This document shows positions 8,536 to 16,523 of a stretch of DNA of 49,746 nucleotides, one piece after another. A program made the position numbers and the translations under genes. Position 1 is the stretch's first letter. Each line of letters starts with the position of its first letter. Below the pieces are notes generated by a model that was not told the origin of the DNA, ran no database searches, and saw nothing but the letters and a program-made list of their open reading frames with translations. The stretch lies in contig JAGOMA010000040.1 in NCBI GenBank assembly GCA_017993775.1, forward strand, positions 1 through 49,746, written 5' to 3'. This DNA is from Chloroflexota bacterium (GTDB lineage: Bacteria; Chloroflexota; Anaerolineae; Promineifilales; Promineifilaceae).

Positions 8536-9903
8536 CTAATTCTCGGCCGCAAACTGCGCCACAATATAAGCCGTGTGGCGAATTCCGTTGATCAAATCTG
8601 GCAGGCGGATGTTTTCATTGGGGGCGTGGACCCGCCCGCCCGGATAACCAATGCCCGCTGAGACTACCGGCAGTCCCAAAACGTGGATGAACGGGTAATT
8701 GGGACCACTGCCGCCAATGAGTGGCTCGATGACCGGTTCACGGCCGTAAACCTGCACGGCCGTTTCGTTAGCAATGCGCACAAATGGGTCGTCGGGGTCT
8801 ACTTTGGCCGGTCGCCCGCCGCCGAAGTAAGTGATCTGCACGTCACTAAAACCCTGCGCGTCGAGATGGGCGCGTAATTTGCCCACAATTTCCTCCGGCG
8901 CCTGGTCGGGAACCAGGCGAAAATCGACTTTGGCGCTGGCTTTGGCGGGCAGCACGGTTTTTAGCCCCGGCCCTTGGTAGCCGCTGGTGATGCCGCAGAT
9001 GGTACAGGTTGGCTCGAAAACGGCCGTGCGCTCCAATTCCACCCCACCCGTCAATCCCTTCAAAAAGCCAGCCAGACCATACATTTCTTGCATCTTGGCC
9101 GAATGGTCGGGCAGCTTGCCCAACAATTCCAGGTCTCGCGCCGACGGGCCGACAACGTTGTCGTAAAAACCGGGGATGAGGATGCGTTCGTCCTGGTCTT
9201 TGAGGGTGTTTAAGGCCCAGACCAGCCGCCAGGCAGCGTTGGGGAAAATAGAGCCGCCCAGACCGGAATGGGCATCGGTAACGGCCGTTTCCACCGACAA
9301 TTCCACGTAACAAATCCCGCGCATCCCCAACGATTGATTGGGCGCGCCGGCCGCATCCACGCTGCCAAACTCCCAAATACAGGCATCGGCGGCCAGTTTT
9401 TCTTGATGATTGGCCACAAAAGCGGGCATATTGGGGCTGCCAATCTCTTCCTCGCCCTCGATAACAAATTTTACGTCGCAAGGCAGTTCGCCCAGCACCC
9501 GCCGCACAGCGTCCAGCGCCGCCAGACGCGTGATGACATGGCCTTTGTCGTCGCTAACACCGCGCGCGAACAACTGATCACCGCGACGTGTCAGTTCAAA
9601 GGGCGGCGATTCCCACAAGTCTAGCGGTTCGGGCGGCTGCACGTCGTAATGGAGGTAGAAGAGGAGGGTTTTGTCGGCACGGCCGTTGGCCGCGCCATAA
9701 ACCACCGGATGGCCGCCGGAGGGCATAATCTCCGCCACGTACCCCTGCTCCGTTAACATTGTCGCCACCAGTTCGGCGCATTCCGTAATGCCCAAATTTT
9801 GCGTCGAGACACTCGGCTGCCCAACCAGGCGGCCCAGTTGGGCAATCCAATAGTCCAATCGTTCGTTGATTTGTTGATCAATTGCTTTTGTTATGTCGTT
9901 CAT
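8536..9903 (-). CDS. M20-family metallopeptidase (dipeptidase/deacylase type)
   Basis: 455 residues from the ATG at 9903, which has AAGGA 6 nt upstream; the open frame extends further but without a better start. Zn-binding motifs: LHYDVQPPEP (His and the following Asp), the bridging Asp in SDDKGH, the catalytic Glu pair in EGEEEIGSPN, and a C-terminal GGSGPNYPF stretch. The inserted dimerisation domain is present. The pattern is closest to the carnosinase/Dug1-like M20 dipeptidases. Probably a cytosolic exo- or dipeptidase. The histidine phosphatase gene lies 79 bp upstream on the same strand. Confidence 0.9.
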   Translation of the reverse strand: MNDITKAIDQQINERLDYWIAQLGRLVGQPSVSTQNLGITECAELVATMLTEQGYVAEIMPSGGHPVVYGAANGRADKTLLFYLHYDVQPPEPLDLWESPPFELTRRGDQLFARGVSDDKGHVITRLAALDAVRRVLGELPCDVKFVIEGEEEIGSPNMPAFVANHQEKLAADACIWEFGSVDAAGAPNQSLGMRGICYVELSVETAVTDAHSGLGGSIFPNAAWRLVWALNTLKDQDERILIPGFYDNVVGPSARDLELLGKLPDHSAKMQEMYGLAGFLKGLTGGVELERTAVFEPTCTICGITSGYQGPGLKTVLPAKASAKVDFRLVPDQAPEEIVGKLRAHLDAQGFSDVQITYFGGGRPAKVDPDDPFVRIANETAVQVYGREPVIEPLIGGSGPNYPFIHVLGLPVVSAGIGYPGGRVHAPNENIRLPDLINGIRHTAYIVAQFAAEN

Positions 9904-9982
9904 GTGAATCCTTTTTTTGTGTTTGATAGATGGAGGAACGAAATCCGTGATGTGTGATGCGTAATCCGCGACAGCTTGCGGC

Positions 9983-10600
9983 TCATGTCGGCACATGATC
10001 GCCGAGATGGCGCGTGTCGTTGATCATGGTCAGGCGTGGGACGAGGTTGGTGATGCGTAAGATGGTGAGGCCGGTGTTGCCATGAAAGCTGAGACGGCCG
10101 TATTGATGCGGAATGTCCAGCACATGCGATACCAGCGCGTTCAACGTGCCGCCATGACTGACAATCGCCACCATCTGGTCGGGGTGGTTTTCCACCACAC
10201 GCTGATAGGCGGCCGCAACGCGCTCGCGCAGATGTTCATGTTTCTCGCCGCCGGGAATGTCGATGACGCCCTGGCGCATCCGGGCAAATACATCGGGATA
10301 AGCGGCTTGCAGTTCGTCGGCGGCGCGCCCCTCAAAATCGCCCACGTGGCGTTCGCGCCAGGCGGTTTCGTAGACAGGGGTCACGTTCCAGGCCTGGGCC
10401 AGGGGAACGGCCGTCATGGCTGCCCGTTGAAGATCGCTGCTGTAAACGGCCGTGCCCGGCCAACCCGCCAATCGCGCGGCCAATGCCTGCGCCTGCGCCT
10501 GGCCTACGTCGTCCAGAGGTATATCTAAATGCCCTTGCCAACGCTTCGCCGCGTTATAAGCTGTCTGTCCGTGTCGAATAAGGAGGAGAATGGTTGTCAT
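9983..10600 (-). CDS. Histidine phosphatase family (phosphoglycerate mutase-like)
   Basis: 205 residues. The N-terminal LIRHGQTAYN carries the phospho-accepting His (H9), YSSDLQRA supplies the second arginine, the acid/base Glu lies in ETAWRERHVGDFEG, and VSHGG carries the second His. The length and ERHVGDFEG stretch fit cofactor-dependent PGM-like or CobC/GpmB-type phosphatases rather than glycolytic GpmA. It is co-directional with the M20 peptidase gene. Confidence 0.88.
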   Translation of the reverse strand: MTTILLLIRHGQTAYNAAKRWQGHLDIPLDDVGQAQAQALAARLAGWPGTAVYSSDLQRAAMTAVPLAQAWNVTPVYETAWRERHVGDFEGRAADELQAAYPDVFARMRQGVIDIPGGEKHEHLRERVAAAYQRVVENHPDQMVAIVSHGGTLNALVSHVLDIPHQYGRLSFHGNTGLTILRITNLVPRLTMINDTRHLGDHVPT

Positions 10601-10644
10601 AGTTGGTCGGTGAGCCTGTTTTTGTCAAAGGTAGATAACTAAAT

Positions 10645-10704
10645 AGACCCCAAGGGTTTGCTCCTGGGAATTGGGATTATTGGGGCATCAAACCCTTGGG
10701 GTCT
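10645..10704. repeat. Inverted repeat, family A copy 1 (long loop)
   Basis: Arms AGACCCCAAGGGTTT (10645-10659) and AAACCCTTGGGGTCT (10690-10704) are perfect complements around a 30-nt spacer. The right arm lies inside the 3' end of the methyltransferase gene and encodes its QDPKGLM residues, so this element has been incorporated into coding sequence. Confidence 0.8.
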
Positions 10705-11321
10705 TGTTGCCTTGCTTTTGTGGCCAGACGCGAAATCCAGGTGTCGATGCTGCCCTGGCGAATGCTGCCGGCGACAATTTGAAACCCGGCGGCGGCTAAG
10801 ACCGCATCCAGCGCTTCTGGCTGCCAGTAGGTGAAAAAGCGCGAGTGCCGCTGGCCAAATTTATCAGCCGTCCAGGCTTCATCTTCGCCCAGCTTGACGG
10901 AGAGGTAGAAAGCGCCGCCGGGTTTGAGCAAGGTGGCCAGGTCGGCCAGAACGGCCGTTACCTGCAATCGCGGCACGTGCAGCAGCGAAGCGCACGCCCA
11001 AAGGCCATCCCATCCGGCGGCAAAGGGCAAGGCGCGCATATCGGCCTGCACAAAATCCACGGTCACGCCGTACCGCCGCCCAGCCTGCATCATTCCCCAG
11101 GACAAATCCATGCCAACAGCGCGTAAATTGTGGCGGGCGAGAACGGCTGTATCAAACCCCGCGCCGCAGCCTACATCCAACACCCGCCCGCCTGCTCCGG
11201 CCAACGCCGCAAACTGCGCCGCCTCCCGCTCCATCATCGAACGATCCTGCCAGCGTTGGGCATATTCAGACGCAATCCGGTCATAAGTGGCAATGGTTTT
11301 TTCGATGGGATCCTGGGTCAT
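10677..11321 (-). CDS. Class I SAM-dependent methyltransferase
   Basis: 214 residues; GAAGGA precedes the ATG. Motif I is VLDVGCGAGFDTAVL (about residues 45-59), followed by AVGMDLSWGMM, QADMRALPFA and a GGAFYLSVK motif. This is the UbiE/Tam-like small-molecule type. The last residues (QQDPKGLMPQ) are encoded by one arm of a dispersed repeat, so the natural C-terminus may have been extended by repeat insertion. The substrate is unknown. Confidence 0.85.
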   Translation of the reverse strand: MTQDPIEKTIATYDRIASEYAQRWQDRSMMEREAAQFAALAGAGGRVLDVGCGAGFDTAVLARHNLRAVGMDLSWGMMQAGRRYGVTVDFVQADMRALPFAAGWDGLWACASLLHVPRLQVTAVLADLATLLKPGGAFYLSVKLGEDEAWTADKFGQRHSRFFTYWQPEALDAVLAAAGFQIVAGSIRQGSIDTWISRLATKARQQDPKGLMPQ

Positions 11322-11411
11322 CTGGTTTTCCTTCGGGAGTTTTGCGGCACACGCGGCAATCGGAGACTGGAAACAGATGGTCGCCAGTCCTGTTTTTTAC
11401 AAGCCATTGTG

Positions 11412-12089
11412 TCAGATACCGTTTTGGGCCAGCATTGCCGCTACTTCTACCAGCAGCGTGCCGTCGATGAGCGTCATCGGCTTGCCCTGCGCCCAGTCCC
11501 GCGCCGACTCCGAGATGTCGGCCGTAGTTACCAGAAAGGCATGGGCAACTTTTTCGTGCATGAGCGTGCCGTACAATTCACGGACAATATCCGGGCCGAT
11601 GGTGCTTTGATACCGTTTGCACTGCACGATGGCCCGCTTGCCGCCCGATTTGGCCAGTTCCAAATCCACGCCCTGGTCGCCACTGCGACCGCGCAGTTTG
11701 ACTTTGTAGCCTTTGCTGCGGAACAAACGCGCCACGTAGGCTTCAAATTCGGCCGGGCTGAGGGCGTAAAGCTCTTGGAGTGTAGGTACGTGGGCGGCAG
11801 GTTGCGGCAACGGCCGTTCGCGTACCAATCGCCACCCCCACACCAGCCACAAGAGCGTCAGGGTAAAAAAGCCAGACGCTTCTAACAAACGCAGGGTGTC
11901 GGTGAAGCCGCGCGGCCAGTCGGCGAACCAATCCGGCAAAACAGCATAGTGCAGCAGAAGCCAGAGGAGGAAAACGGCCGTTAACCCACCCAAAACGATA
12001 CCCGCCACCTGAACCGATAACCTGGGTTGAGCCGCCGACCTGTTCGTCGACGGTGGAGGCGCAATTTGCCAATCAAAACGTGCAATCAT
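11412..12089 (-). CDS. Membrane-anchored Mrr-like restriction endonuclease-fold protein
   Basis: 225 residues from the ATG at 12089; a TTG further upstream is possible. Two membrane segments (GIVLGGLTAVFLLWLLLHYAV and ASGFFTLTLLWLVWGW) are followed by a cytoplasmic Mrr_cat domain. Its PD-(D/E)xK core is visible: FEAYVARLFRSKGYKV, GDQGVDLEL with the metal-binding Asp, and AIVQCKRY with the QxK variant, then VRELYGTLMHE and AFLVTTADIS. Such proteins cut or bind foreign or modified DNA; several are orphan like this one. No methylase or specificity gene is adjacent. Confidence 0.83.
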   Translation of the reverse strand: MIARFDWQIAPPPSTNRSAAQPRLSVQVAGIVLGGLTAVFLLWLLLHYAVLPDWFADWPRGFTDTLRLLEASGFFTLTLLWLVWGWRLVRERPLPQPAAHVPTLQELYALSPAEFEAYVARLFRSKGYKVKLRGRSGDQGVDLELAKSGGKRAIVQCKRYQSTIGPDIVRELYGTLMHEKVAHAFLVTTADISESARDWAQGKPMTLIDGTLLVEVAAMLAQNGI

Positions 12090-12208
12090 AACGGTCCATC
12101 CTGCGTTAGGGGTAAACAAAGACGCCGGATTGTAATGTGTTTTGGCCGATAGACCAAAGGCAAATCAGCCGGCCCAAATGGCAGCAAAAGAGCCGCCCGC
12201 TCGGTTCC

Positions 12209-12718
12209 TCAGGCAGCGCCGCGCGGCTCCGGCGGCTTGAGCAAGCCGTGAACGCTTTGAACGGTTTGCCACCACTCGTCAACATCCTGGAAAGTAGCGG
12301 CTACATGACGCCGCCAGTCGCCGCCGGGGATGTGCACCATACCCGGCAGCGCCGCTACGTGGCCGATGTAGACCCAGGCGGCCTGAGAACGGCCGTCTTC
12401 CCCCAATACCTCCCGCGGCTCTCGCCGATACGCCGAGGCCGTTGGCTGCGCCGGATCGTAGCCTTCCAATTCATCCAGCTTTGCCAAGATGGTGTGATAT
12501 TGTTCCGGCTGCAACGTAATCAGACAGCCGACCACCTTTTCCTCGCCTTCTTCCACCAACATCGGAAAAGCGCCTAAATCGTAAAGACGGCCGTTAGCCA
12601 ACGTGGCGTTTTGCTGCGAAACAAGGCCCTCGCCCCACAAATGCGCGTTCGGTTGGCCGGGCAGCAGCGTGCCATACACAAAAAAAGGCAAAAGCCTGGG
12701 CGTCGATTTCATGCTCAT
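12209..12718 (-). CDS. Gamma-glutamylcyclotransferase (AIG2-like) family protein
   Basis: 169 residues. The N-terminal FVYGTLLPGQPN is the substrate-binding YGxL loop. The conserved acid residue lies in LDELEGYDP, and GRLYDLGAFPMLVEEGEE is the typical strand region. It may release 5-oxoproline from gamma-glutamyl amines or peptides. Alternative starts MSMK/MK lie 6 bp apart. The divergent side faces the tRNA gene. Confidence 0.85.
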   Translation of the reverse strand: MSMKSTPRLLPFFVYGTLLPGQPNAHLWGEGLVSQQNATLANGRLYDLGAFPMLVEEGEEKVVGCLITLQPEQYHTILAKLDELEGYDPAQPTASAYRREPREVLGEDGRSQAAWVYIGHVAALPGMVHIPGGDWRRHVAATFQDVDEWWQTVQSVHGLLKPPEPRGAA

Positions 12719-12792
12719 AGTTTGTTATAATCCTTCCGGTTTGCCGCCAATTGTCATGGGACACTTGGTCATTGTCAATTAACAATTTCCCC

Positions 12793-12864
12793 GCCCTCGT
12801 AGCTCAATGGATAGAGCAACCGCCTCCTAAGCGGTAGATTCAGGTTCGAGTCCTGGCGGGGGCA
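12793..12864 (+). tRNA. tRNA-Arg (anticodon CCT)
   Basis: A full cloverleaf can be drawn. Acceptor GCCCTCG pairs with CGGGGGC (one G-T), the D-arm is GCTC...GAGC, the anticodon stem ACCGC/GCGGT encloses loop CTCCTAA with anticodon CCT, and the T-arm has loop TTCGAGT. The discriminator is A. CCA is not encoded. It reads the AGG codon. Confidence 0.95.
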
Positions 12865-12944
12865 TACCGGCGAGAGTAACGCCCCAAGTCCGACACCAAA
12901 ATCGTTGTGGCCGAAAATTGGGCAAAAATTCCTTAAATCAGGGA

Positions 12945-12973
12945 TTGACGACAGTCTTGGACAATGCTATACT
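12945..12973 (+). promoter_or_regulatory. Sigma-70-type promoter upstream of the alpha/beta hydrolase
   Basis: TTGACG (12945-12950), a 17-bp spacer and TATACT (12968-12973). It is followed by a C8 tract and a long leader hairpin before the hydrolase gene. Confidence 0.65.
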
Positions 12974-12993
12974 CTCTTTGGCTCCCCCCCCCA

Positions 12994-13030
12994 GAGGTGG
13001 TCGAACTAACGCCCGTTAGTTCGCCACCTC
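12994..13030 (+). other. Leader hairpin, possible attenuator
   Basis: GAGGTGG-t-CGAACTAAC / GTTAGTTCG-CCACCTC forms a 16-bp stem with a single bulged T and a 4-nt GCCC loop, about 20 bp after the promoter -10 box. ATACTTTTTAA follows, giving a terminator-like U stretch 67-100 bp before the hydrolase start. The rest of the 12865-13096 gap shows nothing else. Confidence 0.55.
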
Positions 13031-13096
13031 ATACTTTTTAAACGGGGGCGTCACCCACACCAAACCAACCAATTCAACCCCCACCCAATTTAGCCC

Positions 13097-13795
13097 ATGA
13101 CACACAAATCGACTCCACAATTGGTTACGGCCGTGCCCATCATCAACCAGACCGGGCTTATTCATCGCGTGCAACAGCGGCAAGGGATTGGGCCATTTCC
13201 CACGGTAGTGCTGCTGCACGGCCGTTCCGGCAATGAAGATGTCATGTGGGTCTTTGCGCAAAGCTGCCCGCGTGATTGGCTCCTGGTCGCCCCGCGCGCC
13301 ATCAAACCAGACCCTGACGGTGGTTTTGCCTGGCATCCGCGCAGCCAGGATGAATGGCCGACACTGGCGCAGTTTGAACCGGCGGTAACGGCCGTAACCC
13401 GCTTCATCCACGCCCTACCCGCCCTTTACCACGCCGACCCGCAGCAAATTTACCTCATGGGCTTCAGCCAGGGGGCCGCGACAGCTTACGCTACCGCCAT
13501 GCGGCAGCCCGGATTGGTGCAGGGTATTGCGGGCCTGGTGGGATTTGTGCCGGAAGAAAGCGAGGTGGGGGTGGAAACGGCCGTGTTACACAACCTCCCC
13601 ATCTTCATGGCCGTTGGCAAGCAAGATCCGCTCATTCCCTACGAGCGGGCCAAAGCAAGCGCGCAAACGCTTACAACCGCCGAGGCCGATCTGACCTACC
13701 GCGAATACGACACCGGTCATCGCCTGAATGCCACCGCCATGCACGATCTGAAAGCCTGGTGGCGGGTGCAACGCGAATCAATTGGCAAAAATTAG
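13097..13795 (+). CDS. Alpha/beta hydrolase (phospholipase/carboxylesterase family)
   Basis: 232 residues. VVLLHGRSGNEDVM forms the oxyanion strand-loop, GFSQGAA the nucleophile elbow (Ser at about residue 122), VGKQDPLIPYERA holds the acid Asp, and YDTGHRLNA the catalytic His. It matches the YpfH/EstB-like carboxylesterase family. No signal peptide, so cytosolic. It is transcribed from its own promoter through a hairpin leader and ends 8 bp before the convergent TPR gene. Confidence 0.87.
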   Translation: MTHKSTPQLVTAVPIINQTGLIHRVQQRQGIGPFPTVVLLHGRSGNEDVMWVFAQSCPRDWLLVAPRAIKPDPDGGFAWHPRSQDEWPTLAQFEPAVTAVTRFIHALPALYHADPQQIYLMGFSQGAATAYATAMRQPGLVQGIAGLVGFVPEESEVGVETAVLHNLPIFMAVGKQDPLIPYERAKASAQTLTTAEADLTYREYDTGHRLNATAMHDLKAWWRVQRESIGKN

Positions 13796-13803
13796 GGGGG
13801 CGG

Positions 13804-15078
13804 TTATTCCGCTTTTGCCGTCAGAACGGCACGGACAGCCGGGGCGGCAAGAAATTTTTCCCGCAGCTGCACATCTTCAAGGGGATACATAATCTGATCA
13901 ATCACTTCAGCGGCAATCCGATTGTGCGTTTCTGCTAATGGCGCGATGCCCACAATCTGCGCCAGCCCGGCATGAAGCTGCCAGATAAGGTTTTGCTGGT
14001 GTGTCTCATGAGCCAGAAAAAGAGCTTGCTGCCAAACTTGCTCCGCAGCCACTGCTTCCTCCAACTGTTGATAACACAAACCCAGGCCATACAAAGCGCG
14101 CGCTTCAAAATGACGCGCTTTGATCCGTTCCGCCTCCAGCCGCATGGTTTGGGCATATGGCATAGCCACTTGCGGCCTCCCACTCTCCAATTCCGCATAA
14201 ACCAGCGAATCCAACACCTGCAGCCGAACATCCTGGTCGCCATTTGTTTCGCTGAGTTGCAGGGCATCGTGCAGATAAGCCAAACCTTCATCCATCTGGC
14301 CAATGCGGCACAAATCTACACCCAGGTTGCGCAAAAGGTCATCTTTTGGCGAGGTGAAATGCGTCTGGGTAATCAGGTCCAGGGCTTCCCGATGATATGC
14401 CAGCGCTTGTTCAAAATCGAACAAGTATTGGTAACATTCGCCCAGATTATTCAGCAGCGTGGCGCGCAGCACATCGCTGATGTGGGCCGATTCTTGGAGA
14501 GCGCGTTGGAAAGCCTGGATGGCTTTGTCGATATGCCATTGATCCATCCGCACAACGCCGATCCAGTTGTTCGTGCGGGCCACTTCGGTGCGATTATTGA
14601 TCTGGTCGAAGAGGGCCAGAGCTTTTTGCATGTTGTTGATGGCGTCTTCGGTACGCCCCAGATGCGCATAAGCCCGGCCTAGCACCTGAAAAGCGGCGGC
14701 GCGGCCGGCCGAATAATTCAGCGCTTCGGTAAGTTCCAGAGCTTCGCGGCAGGCTTGCAGGGCGTCGTCGTAACGTCCCATGCCGTTGTACTGGTTAGCC
14801 AGCAGAGCCAGCGCATCAACGGCCTGCTCACCAGAACCGGCGTCCATGTAGATTTGCTGGAAACAGGCCAGGGCAGCCTGTTGATGGCCAAGTAATCGGT
14901 GGAGACGGCCGTTCTCTCTCAGCGCTTCTAGCCGAATTTCACGCACCTGCGGATCTGCCACGCCCCCATCGGTTTCAGCGATGAGTTCGGCGTAAAGCTG
15001 CATGGCAGCATCATTGGCCTGCCCATTTCGGGCGGCGGTAGCGCGGTTCAGCAAATCTAAGAGATGGTCGGTTTCCAT
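13804..15078 (-). CDS. Tetratricopeptide-repeat protein
   Basis: 424 residues and almost entirely TPR. Repeats such as LALLANQYNGMGRYDDALQA, AAFQVLGRAYAHLGRTEDAI, NWIGVVRMDQWHIDKAIQAF and NLGECYQYLFDFEQALAYH recur every 34-40 residues across about residues 40-380. There is no catalytic domain, signal peptide or DNA-binding part. It is probably a protein-interaction scaffold; fragments of this type also occur in LuxR/AfsR-like regulators, but none is attached here. Monocistronic by appearance. Confidence 0.83.
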   Translation of the reverse strand: METDHLLDLLNRATAARNGQANDAAMQLYAELIAETDGGVADPQVREIRLEALRENGRLHRLLGHQQAALACFQQIYMDAGSGEQAVDALALLANQYNGMGRYDDALQACREALELTEALNYSAGRAAAFQVLGRAYAHLGRTEDAINNMQKALALFDQINNRTEVARTNNWIGVVRMDQWHIDKAIQAFQRALQESAHISDVLRATLLNNLGECYQYLFDFEQALAYHREALDLITQTHFTSPKDDLLRNLGVDLCRIGQMDEGLAYLHDALQLSETNGDQDVRLQVLDSLVYAELESGRPQVAMPYAQTMRLEAERIKARHFEARALYGLGLCYQQLEEAVAAEQVWQQALFLAHETHQQNLIWQLHAGLAQIVGIAPLAETHNRIAAEVIDQIMYPLEDVQLREKFLAAPAVRAVLTAKAE

Positions 15079-15209
15079 GATGTTTCCCTGGCTCGAAGTT
15101 TAGCACAATTGAAAATGGGAAACACACCCAACCTGCCCACCACTGCCTGATTTCACGCTCAGGTCACAAATGAGGCGGCCCAAGCAATCGCTTATAATTT
15201 TAGTGGCAC

Positions 15210-15242
15210 AGATTGGACCAATCTCCAAGATTGGTCCAATCT
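15210..15242. promoter_or_regulatory. Perfect 15-bp inverted repeat made of two palindromes
   Basis: AGATTGGACCAATCT (15210-15224) and AGATTGGTCCAATCT (15228-15242) are exact reverse complements separated by CCA. Each is itself a palindrome around its central base. It sits in the 377-bp divergent gap between the TPR (-) and LacI (+) genes, near a TATAAT at 15193. It could be a tandem dimer operator or a hairpin. The rest of the gap holds the LacI promoter. Confidence 0.7.
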
Positions 15243-15353
15243 AAAAACCGCTAATGTGTTTTGCATGGTGACCAAATACTGTGGAACGGCCGTTTCCCCA
15301 TCCACGCCTCAGCCAACCTCCCGGCAAACTCTCAGCAAATACCCATATTGGCC

Positions 15354-15383
15354 TTGACAGACGGCACACGGTTATGCTTTAAT
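15354..15383 (+). promoter_or_regulatory. Promoter of the LacI regulator/disaccharide operon
   Basis: TTGACA (15354-15359), an 18-bp spacer and TTTAAT (15378-15383). The tandem palindromic operator begins 5 bp downstream. Confidence 0.7.
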
Positions 15384-15388
15384 AGAGG

Positions 15389-15410
15389 CGAACGTTCGGG
15401 CGAACGTTCG
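15389..15410. promoter_or_regulatory. Tandem LacI-type operator
   Basis: Two identical 10-bp palindromes CGAACGTTCG at 15389-15398 and 15401-15410, centred 12 bp apart, lie just after the -10 box. LacI/GalR operators are palindromes with a central CG, so autorepression by the adjacent regulator is the natural reading. Confidence 0.75.
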
Positions 15411-15455
15411 CTTAGATGGTTCTTTACCCGTTTGTTAGTGAAGGAAGGCGACTTC

Positions 15456-16472
15456 ATGACCCGAATCACCATCAAAGATGTGGCTGCACGCTCCGGCGTC
15501 AGCTACCAAACAGTCTCCAAAGTGCTGAACAACCAGGGCAACGTCTCGGCCGAAACCGAAGCGCGCATCTGGCAGGCGGTGGAAGAACTGGGCTACAAGC
15601 CCAACATCAGCGCCCGCAATTTGCGCACGCAGTCTAGCAACCTCATTGGTTACGCCTGGCAGCGCAGTGTAGACGATTCCCCCCGCCCCATCCTGGACCA
15701 GTTCCTATACGATGCCGTCTACACATTTGAACAGCACGGCTATCACCTGCTCACCTTCCTCGTCGACGTAGACGACAAGCCAGACGTGCCCATCTATAAA
15801 GAGTTGTACGACCGGCGGCAGGTGGAAGGGTTTATTCTGGCCGATACCAACCACAACGACCCGCGCATTGCTTATCTGATGGAGCAGAATATCCCATTTG
15901 CCAGCTTTGGCCGGGCGAACACCGAGTGGGATTTTTGTTGGGTGGACATCGACGGCCGTCATGGCCTGCGCAGTGTGGTCGACCATCTCATCGAGCGTGG
16001 ACACCAGCGTATTGGTCTGCTCACCTGGCCGGAAGGCTCGGAAGCGGGCGCGTACCGCGAGGAAGGCTTTGCCGCTGGCCTGCGTGAAGCCGGGCTGGAG
16101 CTACGGCAAGATTGGGTACTGCGCGGCAACAACACGGTGCAGTTTGGCGCGGCGGGCATGCAGCATTGGCGCAGCCTGCCTGAGGCGGAACGGCCAACGG
16201 CCGTGGCCTGCGTGTCTGACCTCATCGCCATTGGCGCGCTGAACGATGCCAGCGCCGCCGGCCTGATTGTCGGCCAAGACATCGCCATCACCGGCTACGA
16301 CGACATTCCCATGGCCCAATACTTTACCCCGTCTCTGACCACCGTCCGCCAACCCATCGCCACAGTCGGGCAGCAGGTTGTTGATCTGCTGCTCAAACAA
16401 ATCAAAGGGCAGCCCATCGCGGAAAAAGGCATTCTGCTCAAACCAGAATTGGTCATCCGAGAATCAAGTTAA
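15456..16472 (+). CDS. LacI/GalR-family transcriptional regulator
   Basis: 338 residues from the ATG at 15456 (AAGGAAGG upstream). The first residues, TRITIKDVAARSGVSYQTVSKVLNN in outline, form the LacI helix-turn-helix; the hinge follows at about residue 50. The periplasmic-binding-like effector domain runs to the end, with GYDDIPMAQYFTPSLTTVRQP as the usual C-terminal signature. It likely represses its own operon through the tandem operator in its leader and responds to a disaccharide or its phosphorolysis product. The GH65 fusion gene follows after 51 bp. Confidence 0.93.
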   Translation: MTRITIKDVAARSGVSYQTVSKVLNNQGNVSAETEARIWQAVEELGYKPNISARNLRTQSSNLIGYAWQRSVDDSPRPILDQFLYDAVYTFEQHGYHLLTFLVDVDDKPDVPIYKELYDRRQVEGFILADTNHNDPRIAYLMEQNIPFASFGRANTEWDFCWVDIDGRHGLRSVVDHLIERGHQRIGLLTWPEGSEAGAYREEGFAAGLREAGLELRQDWVLRGNNTVQFGAAGMQHWRSLPEAERPTAVACVSDLIAIGALNDASAAGLIVGQDIAITGYDDIPMAQYFTPSLTTVRQPIATVGQQVVDLLLKQIKGQPIAEKGILLKPELVIRESS

Positions 16473-16523
16473 GCGCCTAAAACCGGCCAATAACAGCCAA
16501 AATCACGTGGAGAAACAGAACTC

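Noticed and set aside
12793..12864. Integration site with element attached to the tRNA 3' end
   Set aside because: No integrase gene or duplicated tRNA 3' end was seen downstream.
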